Of a stretch of 64,000 bases of DNA, positions 28,654-36,987 are shown piece after piece. Under the pieces are notes generated by a model. That model made no database searches, had not been told where the DNA came from, and was given only the letters and a program-made list of their open reading frames with translations. The DNA is taken from positions 837,001-901,000 of the forward strand of contig NZ_CP094351.1 in assembly GCF_022807995.1 (NCBI RefSeq). Reading direction: 5' to 3'. How positions within the stretch are numbered: the first letter of the stretch is position 1; every line of letters starts with the position of its first letter. This DNA comes from Pseudomonas orientalis. Its GTDB lineage: Bacteria; Pseudomonadota; Gammaproteobacteria; Pseudomonadales; Pseudomonadaceae. A program made the translations under genes and the position numbers.

Positions 28654-29601
28654 ATGCAAATCAAACTCGCCAACCCCCGTGGCTTCTGTGCCGGTGTGGA
28701 CCGGGCGATCGAAATCGTCAACCGCGCCCTGGAAGTCTTCGGGCCGCCGATTTATGTGCGGCATGAAGTCGTCCACAACAAATTCGTTGTCGAGGATCTG
28801 CGTGCTCGCGGCGCCATCTTCGTCGAAGAACTCGACCAGGTGCCTGACGATGTGATCGTCATCTTCAGCGCCCACGGCGTGTCCCAGGCCGTACGCACCG
28901 AAGCGTCCGGCCGTGGTCTGAAAGTCTTCGATGCCACCTGCCCACTGGTGACCAAGGTGCACATCGAGGTGGCGCGCTACAGCCGTGATGGCCGTGAATG
29001 CATCCTGATCGGCCACGCCGGCCATCCGGAAGTAGAAGGCACCATGGGCCAGTACGATGCCAGCAATGGCGGCGCCATCTACCTGGTGGAGGACGAAAAA
29101 GACGTCGCCAACCTGCAAGTGCAGAACCCGGAACGCCTGGCCTTCGTGACCCAGACCACTTTGTCCATGGACGATACCAGTCGCGTTATCGATGCCTTGC
29201 GCACGCGCTTCCCGGCCATTGGCGGCCCACGCAAGGACGACATCTGCTACGCCACGCAAAACCGCCAGGACGCGGTCAAGCAACTGGCCGACGAGTGTGA
29301 TGTGGTGCTGGTGGTCGGCAGCCCCAACAGCTCCAACTCCAACCGCTTGCGTGAGTTGGCCGAGCGTATGGCGACACCGGCGTACCTGATCGACGGTGCC
29401 GAGGATATGCAGCGCAGCTGGTTCGACGGTGTCGAGCGCATCGGCATCACGGCGGGCGCCTCGGCTCCGGAAGTTCTGGTGCGTGGCGTCATTCAGCAAT
29501 TGCACGCCTGGGGCGCCACTGGCGCCGATGAATTGGCGGGGCGCGAAGAAAACATCACGTTTTCAATGCCCAAGGAGCTGCGGGTACGCTCGCTGCTCTG
29601 A
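28654..29601 (+). CDS. ispH: 4-hydroxy-3-methylbut-2-enyl diphosphate reductase
   Basis: 315 residues. The Fe-S cluster cysteines are at 12 (PRGFCAGV), 96 (DATCPLV) and near 197 (ICYATQNRQ). It carries out the last step of the MEP isoprenoid pathway, giving IPP and DMAPP. The start at 28654 gives the standard [15 protein letters not shown]-terminus. It is followed, only 11 bases away and convergent, by a pseudopilin gene, as in the ispH-minor pilin locus of P. aeruginosa. Confidence 0.98.
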   Translation: MQIKLANPRGFCAGVDRAIEIVNRALEVFGPPIYVRHEVVHNKFVVEDLRARGAIFVEELDQVPDDVIVIFSAHGVSQAVRTEASGRGLKVFDATCPLVTKVHIEVARYSRDGRECILIGHAGHPEVEGTMGQYDASNGGAIYLVEDEKDVANLQVQNPERLAFVTQTTLSMDDTSRVIDALRTRFPAIGGPRKDDICYATQNRQDAVKQLADECDVVLVVGSPNSSNSNRLRELAERMATPAYLIDGAEDMQRSWFDGVERIGITAGASAPEVLVRGVIQQLHAWGATGADELAGREENITFSMPKELRVRSLL

Positions 29602-29612
29602 GCCAGGTTCGC

Positions 29613-30131
29613 TCAGCCACGGCATAACGCCTGCTCGGTCTTGTCACTGCGCAGGCTGACACGCCCACTCGGCGCCAGCACTACCTGATACAGGCTTCGT
29701 GCCTGCGTCGTGTCGCACACATGCACGGTGCCGGCACGAAATCCGCCGCCTGCAAATACCGGCTCTCCCAATGCGCTGAAACGAACCTGGCTGCTGACCG
29801 GGCCATTACCTGCCACCGGTACGCGCCCGCTGTCCTGTCGCTCCAGTAGCACCGGATTGTCGTCATCCAGATGGCCGCGACCACTGATATCCAGGATCAC
29901 CCGCCACCCTTGGCTCCAGTCCTGCTTCCGTGCATGGATGATCACTGCACGATTGCGTGCGATCGCCTCGCTGCGCGCATAGCGCAGCCCGTCGGCCAGT
30001 GCCTGGGCCATGCTTTGTCGCTGCTGCGATTCCAGCAAACCCTTGAAGCCGGGTATGGCCAACTGCGCCAGGAAGCCCGTCACGACCAGTCCCAGCAGTA
30101 ATTCGATCAAGGTGAACCCTCGTTGTGTCAT
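29613..30131 (-). CDS. fimT: GspH/FimT-family pseudopilin
   Basis: 172 residues. Prepilin leader MTQRG followed by FTLIELLLGLVVTGFLAQ, with Glu at +5, then a GspH/FimT domain with Cys residues near the end. It is a minor pilin processed by PilD and thought to help prime type IV pilus assembly; FimT-type proteins have also been linked to DNA uptake. It is read away from pilVWX-E, divergently, unlike P. aeruginosa where all point one way. Assignment as FimT rather than FimU is uncertain. Confidence 0.85.
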   Translation of the reverse strand: MTQRGFTLIELLLGLVVTGFLAQLAIPGFKGLLESQQRQSMAQALADGLRYARSEAIARNRAVIIHARKQDWSQGWRVILDISGRGHLDDDNPVLLERQDSGRVPVAGNGPVSSQVRFSALGEPVFAGGGFRAGTVHVCDTTQARSLYQVVLAPSGRVSLRSDKTEQALCRG

Positions 30132-30284
30132 GTGCGCTCCTTCCGTGGATGCGGGTGATCTTCAAGTGACAGGCATAGGTATAGCGTTTGGTCCCTGATG
30201 CTGAATGATGGCCTTTACGTCCAATGTATTTCCCTTTGTTCCGGCAGCGGCCGCGGCTAAAAACCGGCGCTAGTCTTGGGGCGT

Positions 30285-30306
30285 ACAGCAGGGTTCTGCT
30301 GTTTTT
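30285..30306 (+). terminator. Terminator-like hairpin in the pilV leader
   Basis: Stem ACAGCAG / CTGCTGT (7 bp, loop GGTT) followed by TTTTT, 19-40 bases before the pilV start. It could end a short upstream RNA or act as an attenuator for the pilVWX-E transcript. Confidence 0.55.
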
Positions 30307-30324
30307 CTAAAGCCTTCGACATGG

Positions 30325-30822
30325 ATGACGACGGTAATGCCTTTCTGCCGAAATAGATTATTTCTACGCGCGGTTCATCGACCTCAATCCGGCATGACGC
30401 TAATCGAGGTGCTGGTGGCGCTGCTGGTCCTGGCTCTGGGGCTGCTGGGGGCCGCGGCTATACAGCTCAACGCGCTCAAATACACTGACAGCGCACGGAT
30501 GACCAGCCAGGCCAGTTTCATTGCCTACGACATGCTCGACCGAATTCGCGCCAATGCCGGTGTCGATTACGCCTGGGCGCAAGCCGAGCGCGCGCCGCCC
30601 GGCACCTCGACCGCCAGCGTGCGTGACCTGGACTTGCATGATTTCGAAACCAATATCCTGGGTTTTGCCGGCAAGGACGCCAAAGGCGCTGTGACGGTCA
30701 GCGGCAACGCAGTCACCATCAGCATCAGTTGGGATGATGCCAGGGCGGCGGGCAGCCTGGGTACGCGGCAAATCTTCACCCTGACCAGTCGTATCGCCAA
30801 TGACCAAGGCAGATCGCAATGA
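30325..30822 (+). CDS. pilV: Type IV pilus minor pilin PilV
   Basis: 165 residues. A fairly long leader is followed by G-MTLIEVLVALLVLALGLLGAA, the class III signal and hydrophobic helix with Glu at +5. The PilV family block SARMTSQASFIAYDMLDRIRAN follows. It is a minor pilin of the tip-priming complex with FimU, PilW, PilX and PilE. The ATG at 30325 is used, though an in-frame ATG 12 bases later is possible. The stop overlaps the pilW start (ATGA). Confidence 0.9.
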   Translation: MTTVMPFCRNRLFLRAVHRPQSGMTLIEVLVALLVLALGLLGAAAIQLNALKYTDSARMTSQASFIAYDMLDRIRANAGVDYAWAQAERAPPGTSTASVRDLDLHDFETNILGFAGKDAKGAVTVSGNAVTISISWDDARAAGSLGTRQIFTLTSRIANDQGRSQ

Positions 30823-31526
30823 ACCGTCCTGCACGTGGTTTTGGGCTGGTGGAGCTGCTGCTGGCGTTGGCCGTCGGTCTGGTGCTGATCCTTGGCGCGA
30901 GCCAGGTGCTGATCAGTGCGCGGTTGACTCAGGCCAGCCAGCAAGCCGCGATGGTGCTGCAGGATGATGCGCGATTCGTCCTGAGCAAGCTGGTCCAGGA
31001 TATTCGCCAGGCAGGCATGCTGGGGTGTCTGGCCCCAGCCTTTATCGACAATGCCCCGGCGGCCTTTGATCGGCCGATTGGCTGGGACATGTCGGCAAGC
31101 GCTATGTCACTGACACTGGTGACCGCCAATGCCGGCGACGGTGCCGGCAAGCCGGACTGGACGGTGGTGTCCGACTGCAAGGACAAGGCACAGGCTTACG
31201 CCGGCACGCCGCCTGTGATCGCGCCGGGCCAGATTCGGTTTGCCATACGTGAGCTCACCTACACCCATGAGGCGGGGCAGTTGAAGATCAGTACCCCATC
31301 GGCACCGGCCAAGGCAGTGCTGATAGATAACGTGCGGGCCTTCGAGATCAGTTTCGGGGTGGCGGCCAGGCCTGAATCGACGGACGTGGTGCGTTACGAC
31401 AGCCACCCTGCCGACGTAGCGTTGATACGCAGTGTGCGCATCCGCATGACCCTGCAGGACCCGACCGGGCGAGTGAAGGATCAGGCCTATAGCGTCGTGG
31501 CGGCGCTGCGCAACCGGCTGGAGTAG
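30819..31526 (+). CDS. pilW: Type IV pilus minor pilin PilW
   Basis: 235 residues. Leader MNRPARG then FGLVELLLALAVGLVLILGAS, with Glu at +5, followed by the PilW-type region RLTQASQQAAMVLQDDARFVLSKLVQDIRQAG. It is a minor pilin needed for pilus priming. It overlaps pilV by four bases and is followed four bases later by pilX. Confidence 0.92.
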   Translation: MNRPARGFGLVELLLALAVGLVLILGASQVLISARLTQASQQAAMVLQDDARFVLSKLVQDIRQAGMLGCLAPAFIDNAPAAFDRPIGWDMSASAMSLTLVTANAGDGAGKPDWTVVSDCKDKAQAYAGTPPVIAPGQIRFAIRELTYTHEAGQLKISTPSAPAKAVLIDNVRAFEISFGVAARPESTDVVRYDSHPADVALIRSVRIRMTLQDPTGRVKDQAYSVVAALRNRLE

Positions 31527-31530
31527 GACG

Positions 31531-32061
31531 ATGCCCATGAGTAGTTATCGCCAGGTGCGCCAGGCTGGGACGGTACTGCTGATCAGTCTGGTATTTCTGC
31601 TGTTGCTGTCACTGGTGGGCTTGTCGTCGATGCAAGGCGCGATTTCCCAGCAGAAGGTCGCCACTAGCCTGTGGCAACGTAATCAATCGTTCCAGACGGC
31701 CGAAAGTGGCCTGCGGCTCGGGGAATCGGCGGTACGCAGGGGCGGGCTTGCGCTGCCACTTTGCAACTCGATCATCAGCTGCGCGCCGCCCGCCGATGCA
31801 TTTTCGGTGGTTGGCGCCGGGCCAAATCCGGTCTCGACGGTGAAGTGGGTGGCGTTCAAGGACGGGGTGTATGGCGTTCAATCCCTGGGACTGGGCATGG
31901 GCCAGGCGCATTTACCGCCGCATACCCCGGCCGCGCTCTTTCGGGTGACGGCTGTGGGGCTGGGTGGCCAATCGCGCACGGTACTCGAGACGGTGTATGC
32001 GCGGGTGGAGGAGGCCAACGGCGCGCGGTTTCGGCGAGTCTTATGGCGGCAACTTCAATAA
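31531..32061 (+). CDS. pilX: Type IV pilus minor pilin PilX
   Basis: 176 residues. Leader ending QAG then TVLLISLVFLLLLSLVG, without the usual Glu at +5 as in other PilX proteins, and the family pattern QSFQTAESGLRLGESAV. It is a minor pilin in the priming complex. In P. aeruginosa pilX is followed by the large pilY1 adhesin gene; here pilE follows within 12 bases instead. Confidence 0.9.
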   Translation: MPMSSYRQVRQAGTVLLISLVFLLLLSLVGLSSMQGAISQQKVATSLWQRNQSFQTAESGLRLGESAVRRGGLALPLCNSIISCAPPADAFSVVGAGPNPVSTVKWVAFKDGVYGVQSLGLGMGQAHLPPHTPAALFRVTAVGLGGQSRTVLETVYARVEEANGARFRRVLWRQLQ

Positions 32062-32072
32062 GGAGCCATTCA

Positions 32073-32474
32073 ATGGGCATGGATAGCCAGGGTTTTACCC
32101 TGATCGAATTGTTGATCGCGGTGGTGATCGTCGCGTTGCTGGCCGGGATCGCTTACCCCGCCTATACCGGACAGGTGAAAAAGGTGTATCGGGTGCAAAT
32201 CGTCGCATTGCTGAGCGAGCAGGCTCAACATCTGGAGCGTTTTTACACGCGCAACGGCACTTTTATTGATGCAGGCGGCGTCAGTACAGGCAATGATCAC
32301 TATAGAATCAGCGCCGTATTGAACCCTCACGATTTTGTCCTGCTCGCCACGCCTGCCTTTGACTCAGTCATGGCAGACGACGCCTGCGGCCAATTCAGCT
32401 TGACCAGCACCGGTCTGCGAAGCAATCCGGGCGCGGCGCCGCACATGCCGCTCAAGGCATGCTGGGGGCAATGA
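32073..32474 (+). CDS. pilE: Type IV pilus minor pilin PilE
   Basis: 133 residues. Leader MGMDSQG then FTLIELLIAVVIVALLAGIAYPAY, with Glu at +5, and a C-terminal Cys pair (DDACGQFS...KACWGQ) that can form the D-loop disulfide. AAGGAG seven bases before the ATG supports the start at 32073. It is the last gene of the pilVWX-E unit. PilE is normally preceded by pilY1 and pilY2, both absent here. Confidence 0.92.
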   Translation: MGMDSQGFTLIELLIAVVIVALLAGIAYPAYTGQVKKVYRVQIVALLSEQAQHLERFYTRNGTFIDAGGVSTGNDHYRISAVLNPHDFVLLATPAFDSVMADDACGQFSLTSTGLRSNPGAAPHMPLKACWGQ

Positions 32475-32536
32475 TGAGAGTGTTGGATGAATGGGCGCCG
32501 GGCGCGCTTTTCCCTTTTTATCGGCTGGATCAAATG

Positions 32537-33646
32537 ATGGCGAAGCAACAGCGAGTAGTGATTGTCGGCGGCGGCGTTATTGGTTTGTTGACGGCATACA
32601 ACCTGGCGAACCAGGGGCAGGCGGTCATATTGCTGGAGCGCGGAGGGCTTGGGCAGGAATCTTCCTGGGCAGGCGGCGGGATTGTTTCGCCGTTGTACCC
32701 GTGGCGTTATAGCCCGGCGGTGACCGCCTTGGCCCATTGGTCCCAGGATTTCTACCCGCAACTGGCACAACGGCTGTTCGCTGCGACCGGCATTGATCCT
32801 GAGGTCCACACCACGGGACTGTATTGGCTCGATCTGGATGACGAAGCCGATGCCCTGGCCTGGGCTGCGCGTGAGGGGCGGCCCTTGAGCAAAGTGGACG
32901 TATCGGCTGCCCATGATGCCGTTCCGGCGCTGGGCGGCGGTTATTCGCAGGCGATCTACATGGCCGATGTGGCCAATGTGCGCAACCCGCGCCTGGTCAA
33001 ATCCCTCAAGGCGGCGTTGTCGGCGCTGCCCGACGTGACGATTCACGAGCAGTGCGAAGTCGATGGATTTATCGTGCAAGGCGACACCGTGGTGGGCGTG
33101 AATACGTCCGCCGGCGTCATCACGGGTGATCAGGTCGTGCTCGCCGCCGGCGCCTGGAGTGGAGATTTGCTGGGGAAACTGGGCTTGGCGCTGCCCGTGG
33201 AACCGGTCAAGGGCCAGATGATTCTCTACAAATGCGCGTCCGACTTTTTATCGAGCATGGTCCTGGCCAAAGGGCGCTATGCGATCCCGCGGCGTGATGG
33301 GCATATTCTGATTGGCAGCACCCTGGAGCATGAGGGCTTCGACAAAACGCCGACGATAAGCGCGCTGGACAGTCTCAAGGCGTCTGCGGTGGAGCTGCTT
33401 CCCGCCCTGGCGGACGCCGAGGTGGTGGGGCACTGGGCGGGTCTGCGGCCCGGCTCGCCGGAAGGTATCCCGTATATCGGCGTGGTACCCGGCTTCAAGG
33501 GCCTGTGGCTCAACTGCGGGCATTACCGCAATGGCCTGGTGCTTGCCCCGGCGTCCTGCCAGCTGTTTGCCGACTTGTTGCTGGGGCATGCGCCGATCAT
33601 CGACCCGGCACCCTACGCGCCCGCCGGTCGAGTCAGCGCTGGATAG
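32537..33646 (+). CDS. thiO: Glycine oxidase ThiO
   Basis: About 369 residues. A DAO-family flavoenzyme with VVIVGGGVIGLLTAYNLA near the N-terminus and WAGGGIVSPLYPWRYSPAV, typical of ThiO. It oxidises glycine to iminoglycine for the thiazole moiety of thiamine. The start is ambiguous: in-frame ATGs at 32534, 32537 and further upstream exist, and no strong ribosome-binding site decides. I chose the one nearest the FAD motif. Its last 14 bases overlap the convergent PP0621-like gene. Confidence 0.93.
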   Translation: MAKQQRVVIVGGGVIGLLTAYNLANQGQAVILLERGGLGQESSWAGGGIVSPLYPWRYSPAVTALAHWSQDFYPQLAQRLFAATGIDPEVHTTGLYWLDLDDEADALAWAAREGRPLSKVDVSAAHDAVPALGGGYSQAIYMADVANVRNPRLVKSLKAALSALPDVTIHEQCEVDGFIVQGDTVVGVNTSAGVITGDQVVLAAGAWSGDLLGKLGLALPVEPVKGQMILYKCASDFLSSMVLAKGRYAIPRRDGHILIGSTLEHEGFDKTPTISALDSLKASAVELLPALADAEVVGHWAGLRPGSPEGIPYIGVVPGFKGLWLNCGHYRNGLVLAPASCQLFADLLLGHAPIIDPAPYAPAGRVSAG

Positions 33647-33866
33647 ACTTCGGCCCTTGCTGCAGATGCGCCTGGGTGCAATACCATTGTTGGCCTGAGC
33701 TCAGCGCCCGATCCTGCGGCACGTGCACGCCGCAATGGGCGCAACGCACCATCAACGCAGCATTGGGTTCGCCGGCGCGCGGTTGCTTGGTGGCAGGGCT
33801 TTTGAATTTGCGCCAGAGCCATACCGCAGCGGCAATGACGGCGATCCAGAACAATAGACGAAGCAT
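33633..33866 (-). CDS. Small PP0621-family membrane protein with zinc ribbon
   Basis: 77 residues. One N-terminal transmembrane helix (LRLLFWIAVIAAAVWLWR) precedes a short domain with MVRCAHCGVHVP and a later YC.TQAH, a probable Cys/His metal site. It matches the small PP0621 family conserved in Pseudomonas; the function is unknown. It overlaps the 3' end of thiO by 14 bases, tail to tail. Confidence 0.85.
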   Translation of the reverse strand: MLRLLFWIAVIAAAVWLWRKFKSPATKQPRAGEPNAALMVRCAHCGVHVPQDRALSSGQQWYCTQAHLQQGPKSIQR

Positions 33867-33947
33867 GATGGGCGGTTTCTCGATAAGGAATGCGCCAGTT
33901 TAGCCAAGCTCGCGCTGGGCGCACAGCGCAATAAATACTCACCAATG

Positions 33948-33976
33948 AAAAAGGGAGCTCCTGAGAGCTCCCTTTT
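33948..33976 (-). terminator. Intrinsic terminator of bamD
   Basis: Stem AAAAGGGAGCTC / GAGCTCCCTTTT (12 bp, loop CTGA) with a T-run on the minus strand, 17 bases beyond the bamD stop. Confidence 0.92.
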
Positions 33977-33992
33977 GCGTTGCGTCGAACGG

Positions 33993-35018
33993 TCAGTCGA
34001 ACACGCCGAAGGTCATGTAGCTGAACCACGAGCGGTCCTGGTTGTTACCCAGGGCTTGCGGCTCTTCCTCTTCGATCACGTCGCCGTTCTCGTCGTGGGG
34101 CTTGAGGTCCGAAGGAATAGCGTCCTTGGCGTCCTGGTACTGCTTGATCACGTCCTGGTTGGCGCGTGTTTCGCCTGGCGGCAGCGGTGGACGGGACTCG
34201 ATCAGGCCCAGGGTGTACTTGCTCAGCCACGAACGGTTGTCGGCTTCGTCAACCTGAGGCACGAACTGGCCGTCTTTCAGGCTCGGGTGGTCCGGATAGT
34301 TGAGTTTCAGGGTTTCCAGGCTGGTGCTCGCCAGTTGATCCAGGTGCAAGCGCTGGTAAGCCTCGGTCATCACGGCCAGGCCGTCACCCACGGACGGGGT
34401 TTCCTGGAAGTTCTCCACCACATAGCGGCCACGGTTGGCAGCGGCCACGTATGCCTGACGGGTCAGGTAGTAGTGGGCCACGTGGATCTCGTAGGAAGCC
34501 AGCAGGTTGCGCAGGTAGATCATGCGCTGCTTGGCGTCCGGCGCGTAGCGGCTGTTCGGGTAGCGGCTGGTCAGCTGGGCGAACTCGTTGTAGGAGTCGC
34601 GGGCGGCACCCGGGTCGCGCTTGGTCATGTCCAGCGGCAGGAACCGCGCCAGCAGGCCGACGTCCTGGTCGAACGAGGTCAGGCCCTTCATGTAGTAGGC
34701 GTAGTCCACGTTCGGGTGCTGCGGATGCAGGCGGATAAAACGCTCGGCGGCGGACTTGGCAGCTTCCGGCTCGGCGTTTTTATAGTTGGCGTAGATCAGC
34801 TCGAGCTGGGCCTGGTCGGCATAGCGTCCGAACGGATAGCGCGACTCCAGTGCCTTCAGCTTCGCTGTGGCGCTGGTGTAGCTATTGTTGTCCAAGTCTG
34901 TCTGAGCTTGCTGGTACAGCTCGACTTCGCTCAGGTTTTCGTCGACGACGTCCTTTGTTGACGAGCAAGCAGCAGTCATGGCGAGGATGGCGATCAGCAG
35001 CAGGTGTTTCACTTGCAT
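33993..35018 (-). CDS. bamD: Outer membrane protein assembly factor BamD
   Basis: 341 residues. A lipoprotein signal ends at Cys18 (ILAMTAAC), followed by TPR repeats ([56 protein letters not shown]). As part of the BAM complex it is essential for inserting beta-barrel proteins. I used ATG 35018, which gives a proper lipoprotein signal, rather than a longer in-frame start. It is divergent from rluD, a conserved arrangement, and has its own terminator. Confidence 0.98.
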   Translation of the reverse strand: MQVKHLLLIAILAMTAACSSTKDVVDENLSEVELYQQAQTDLDNNSYTSATAKLKALESRYPFGRYADQAQLELIYANYKNAEPEAAKSAAERFIRLHPQHPNVDYAYYMKGLTSFDQDVGLLARFLPLDMTKRDPGAARDSYNEFAQLTSRYPNSRYAPDAKQRMIYLRNLLASYEIHVAHYYLTRQAYVAAANRGRYVVENFQETPSVGDGLAVMTEAYQRLHLDQLASTSLETLKLNYPDHPSLKDGQFVPQVDEADNRSWLSKYTLGLIESRPPLPPGETRANQDVIKQYQDAKDAIPSDLKPHDENGDVIEEEEPQALGNNQDRSWFSYMTFGVFD

Positions 35019-35167
35019 GGCGGCTTGCGTCCCTATGACGGCCGCTGTCTTGGGCGGGGCCGTCCTGTTATGATGAGCGCCCCGTTGAAAGCCTCGGGGC
35101 AAAAGACGCCGTATTTAACCACAAGCGCGCAGCCGAAACCAAAGGCTGTGCCACGCCTAGTCCGAGC

Positions 35168-36130
35168 ATGTCCGATAAAATTGAACTTCGCGCAGAGGTG
35201 CCGTCCGAATTGGGCGGCCAACGCCTCGATCAAGTCGCCGCACAATTATTCGCTGAGCACTCGCGCTCGCGCCTTTCCGCCTGGATCAAAGACGGCCGCC
35301 TGACTGTGGATGGAGCGGTTATCCGCCCGCGAGACACAGTGCATGGCGGTGCGATTCTTGAGCTGACTGCCGAGCAGGAAGCCCAGGGAGAATGGGTCGC
35401 CCAGGACATCGAGCTGGATATCGTCTATGAAGACGATGACATCCTGGTCATCAACAAACCCGCAGGCCTGGTGGTTCACCCGGCGGCCGGGCACGCTGAT
35501 GGCACCTTGCTCAATGCCTTGTTGCACCACGTGCCGGACATCATCAATGTGCCGCGCTGCGGCATCGTGCACCGTCTGGACAAGGACACCACCGGCCTTA
35601 TGGTGGTGGCCAAGACCATTCAGGCGCAGACGCAACTTGTTACTCAATTGCAGAGTCGCAGCGTCAGCCGGATCTACGAATGCATCGTGATCGGCGTCGT
35701 GGTGGCCGGTGGCAAGATCAACGCGCCTATCGGTCGCCACGGCCAGCAGCGCCAGCGCATGGCGGTGATGGAGGGCGGCAAGCAGGCCGTCAGCCACTAT
35801 CGCGTGCTGGAGCGTTTCCGCTCCCACACCCATGTACGGGTCAAGCTGGAAACCGGTCGAACTCACCAGATCCGCGTGCACATGGCCCACATCAACTTCC
35901 CGCTGGTCGGTGATCCGGCCTACGGTGGTCGCTTCCGCATTCCGCCTGCGGCCAGCCAGACCATGGTTGAATCGCTCAAAACGTTCCCGCGTCAGGCACT
36001 GCATGCACGCTTCCTGGAACTGGATCATCCGACGAGCGGTAAGCGCATGAGCTGGGAATCGCCGCTTCCGGACGATCTGGTCTGGCTGTTGTCGCTGCTC
36101 AAGCAGGATCGCGAGGCGTTTGTCGGGTGA
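35168..36130 (+). CDS. rluD: 23S rRNA pseudouridine(1911/1915/1917) synthase
   Basis: 320 residues. An N-terminal S4 domain (about 15-75), then the RluA-type catalytic motif HRLDKDTTG with catalytic Asp138, and the TGRTHQIRVH C-terminal motif. It modifies helix 69 of 23S rRNA. Its stop overlaps the pgeF start by four bases, the usual rluD-pgeF pairing. Confidence 0.97.
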   Translation: MSDKIELRAEVPSELGGQRLDQVAAQLFAEHSRSRLSAWIKDGRLTVDGAVIRPRDTVHGGAILELTAEQEAQGEWVAQDIELDIVYEDDDILVINKPAGLVVHPAAGHADGTLLNALLHHVPDIINVPRCGIVHRLDKDTTGLMVVAKTIQAQTQLVTQLQSRSVSRIYECIVIGVVVAGGKINAPIGRHGQQRQRMAVMEGGKQAVSHYRVLERFRSHTHVRVKLETGRTHQIRVHMAHINFPLVGDPAYGGRFRIPPAASQTMVESLKTFPRQALHARFLELDHPTSGKRMSWESPLPDDLVWLLSLLKQDREAFVG

Positions 36131-36852
36131 ATGACTGGCTGATTCCTGACTGGCCCGCGCCGTCTCAGGTCAAAGCCTGCGTCACCACCCGAGCGGGCGG
36201 CGTCAGTGTGGCGCCGTTCGACAGCCTCAACCTGGGCGACCATGTGGAGGACAGCCTTGAGGCTGTCCTGGAAAATCGTCGTCGCCTTACCGAAGCGTTC
36301 GATATCCAGCCGGCCTGGTTGCGCCAGGTCCACGGCACCACGGTGGTCGAGGCCGATCCGAGCCGTATCGCCGAAGCCGATGGCAGTTGGACCAGCACAC
36401 CGGGCATCGCCTGCACCGCCATGACGGCCGATTGCCTGCCTGCATTGTTCTGCAATCGAGCGGGTACCCGTGTTGCGGCGGCTCATGCCGGTTGGCGTGG
36501 GTTGGCGGCAGGAGTGCTGGAGGCGGCGTTCGAAAGCCTTGAGAGCCCGCCCGCCGACGTGCTGGTCTGGCTCGGTCCGGCCATCGGCCCGCAGGCCTTT
36601 GAAGTCGGACCCGAGGTGCGTGAAGCGTTCCTGCAGCAACTGCCGGCGACTGCCCAGGCCTTTGTTCCCAGCCGTAATCCCGGCAAGTTCATGGCCGACA
36701 TCTATCAACTTGCTCGCCTGCGCCTTGCCGCACGGGGTATCACCGCCGTCTACGGTGGCGGTTACTGCACCGTGACCGACCCGCGATTCTTTTCCTATCG
36801 CCGCAGCCCGCGTACGGGCCGATTCGCCTCCCTTGTCTGGCTTGAACGCTAG
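36127..36852 (+). CDS. pgeF: Peptidoglycan editing factor PgeF (multicopper-oxidase-fold, YfiH)
   Basis: 241 residues. The laccase-domain family (DUF152) pattern is present: WLRQVHGTTV, AMTADCLPALF, AAAHAGWRGLAAGV and GPAIGPQAFEVG, with the Cys and His metal ligands conserved. Family members remove misincorporated residues from peptidoglycan precursors or act as purine nucleoside phosphorylases; which activity applies here is not shown by sequence. It is coupled to rluD by overlap and lies upstream of clpB. Confidence 0.95.
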   Translation: MNDWLIPDWPAPSQVKACVTTRAGGVSVAPFDSLNLGDHVEDSLEAVLENRRRLTEAFDIQPAWLRQVHGTTVVEADPSRIAEADGSWTSTPGIACTAMTADCLPALFCNRAGTRVAAAHAGWRGLAAGVLEAAFESLESPPADVLVWLGPAIGPQAFEVGPEVREAFLQQLPATAQAFVPSRNPGKFMADIYQLARLRLAARGITAVYGGGYCTVTDPRFFSYRRSPRTGRFASLVWLER

Positions 36853-36882
36853 ACTGTCCTGATCTGTATCAACCATCCACTG

Positions 36883-36912
36883 CTTGAATCCCGCAGAATC
36901 CACCCCATCTAT
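36883..36912 (+). promoter_or_regulatory. RpoH (sigma-32) promoter of clpB
   Basis: CTTGAAT at 36883-36889, a 13-base spacer, and CCCCATCTAT at 36903-36912 match the heat-shock consensus CTTGAAA / CCCCATnT very closely. It lies 76 bases before the clpB ATG, so clpB should be heat-induced. Confidence 0.88.
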
Positions 36913-36987
36913 AGGGGTATCTGGCAGGTTTCTTCATTCAGGATGTGTTTGTTCATAGCTCCGGCCTGCTCAAAAGGAAGGTGACTA

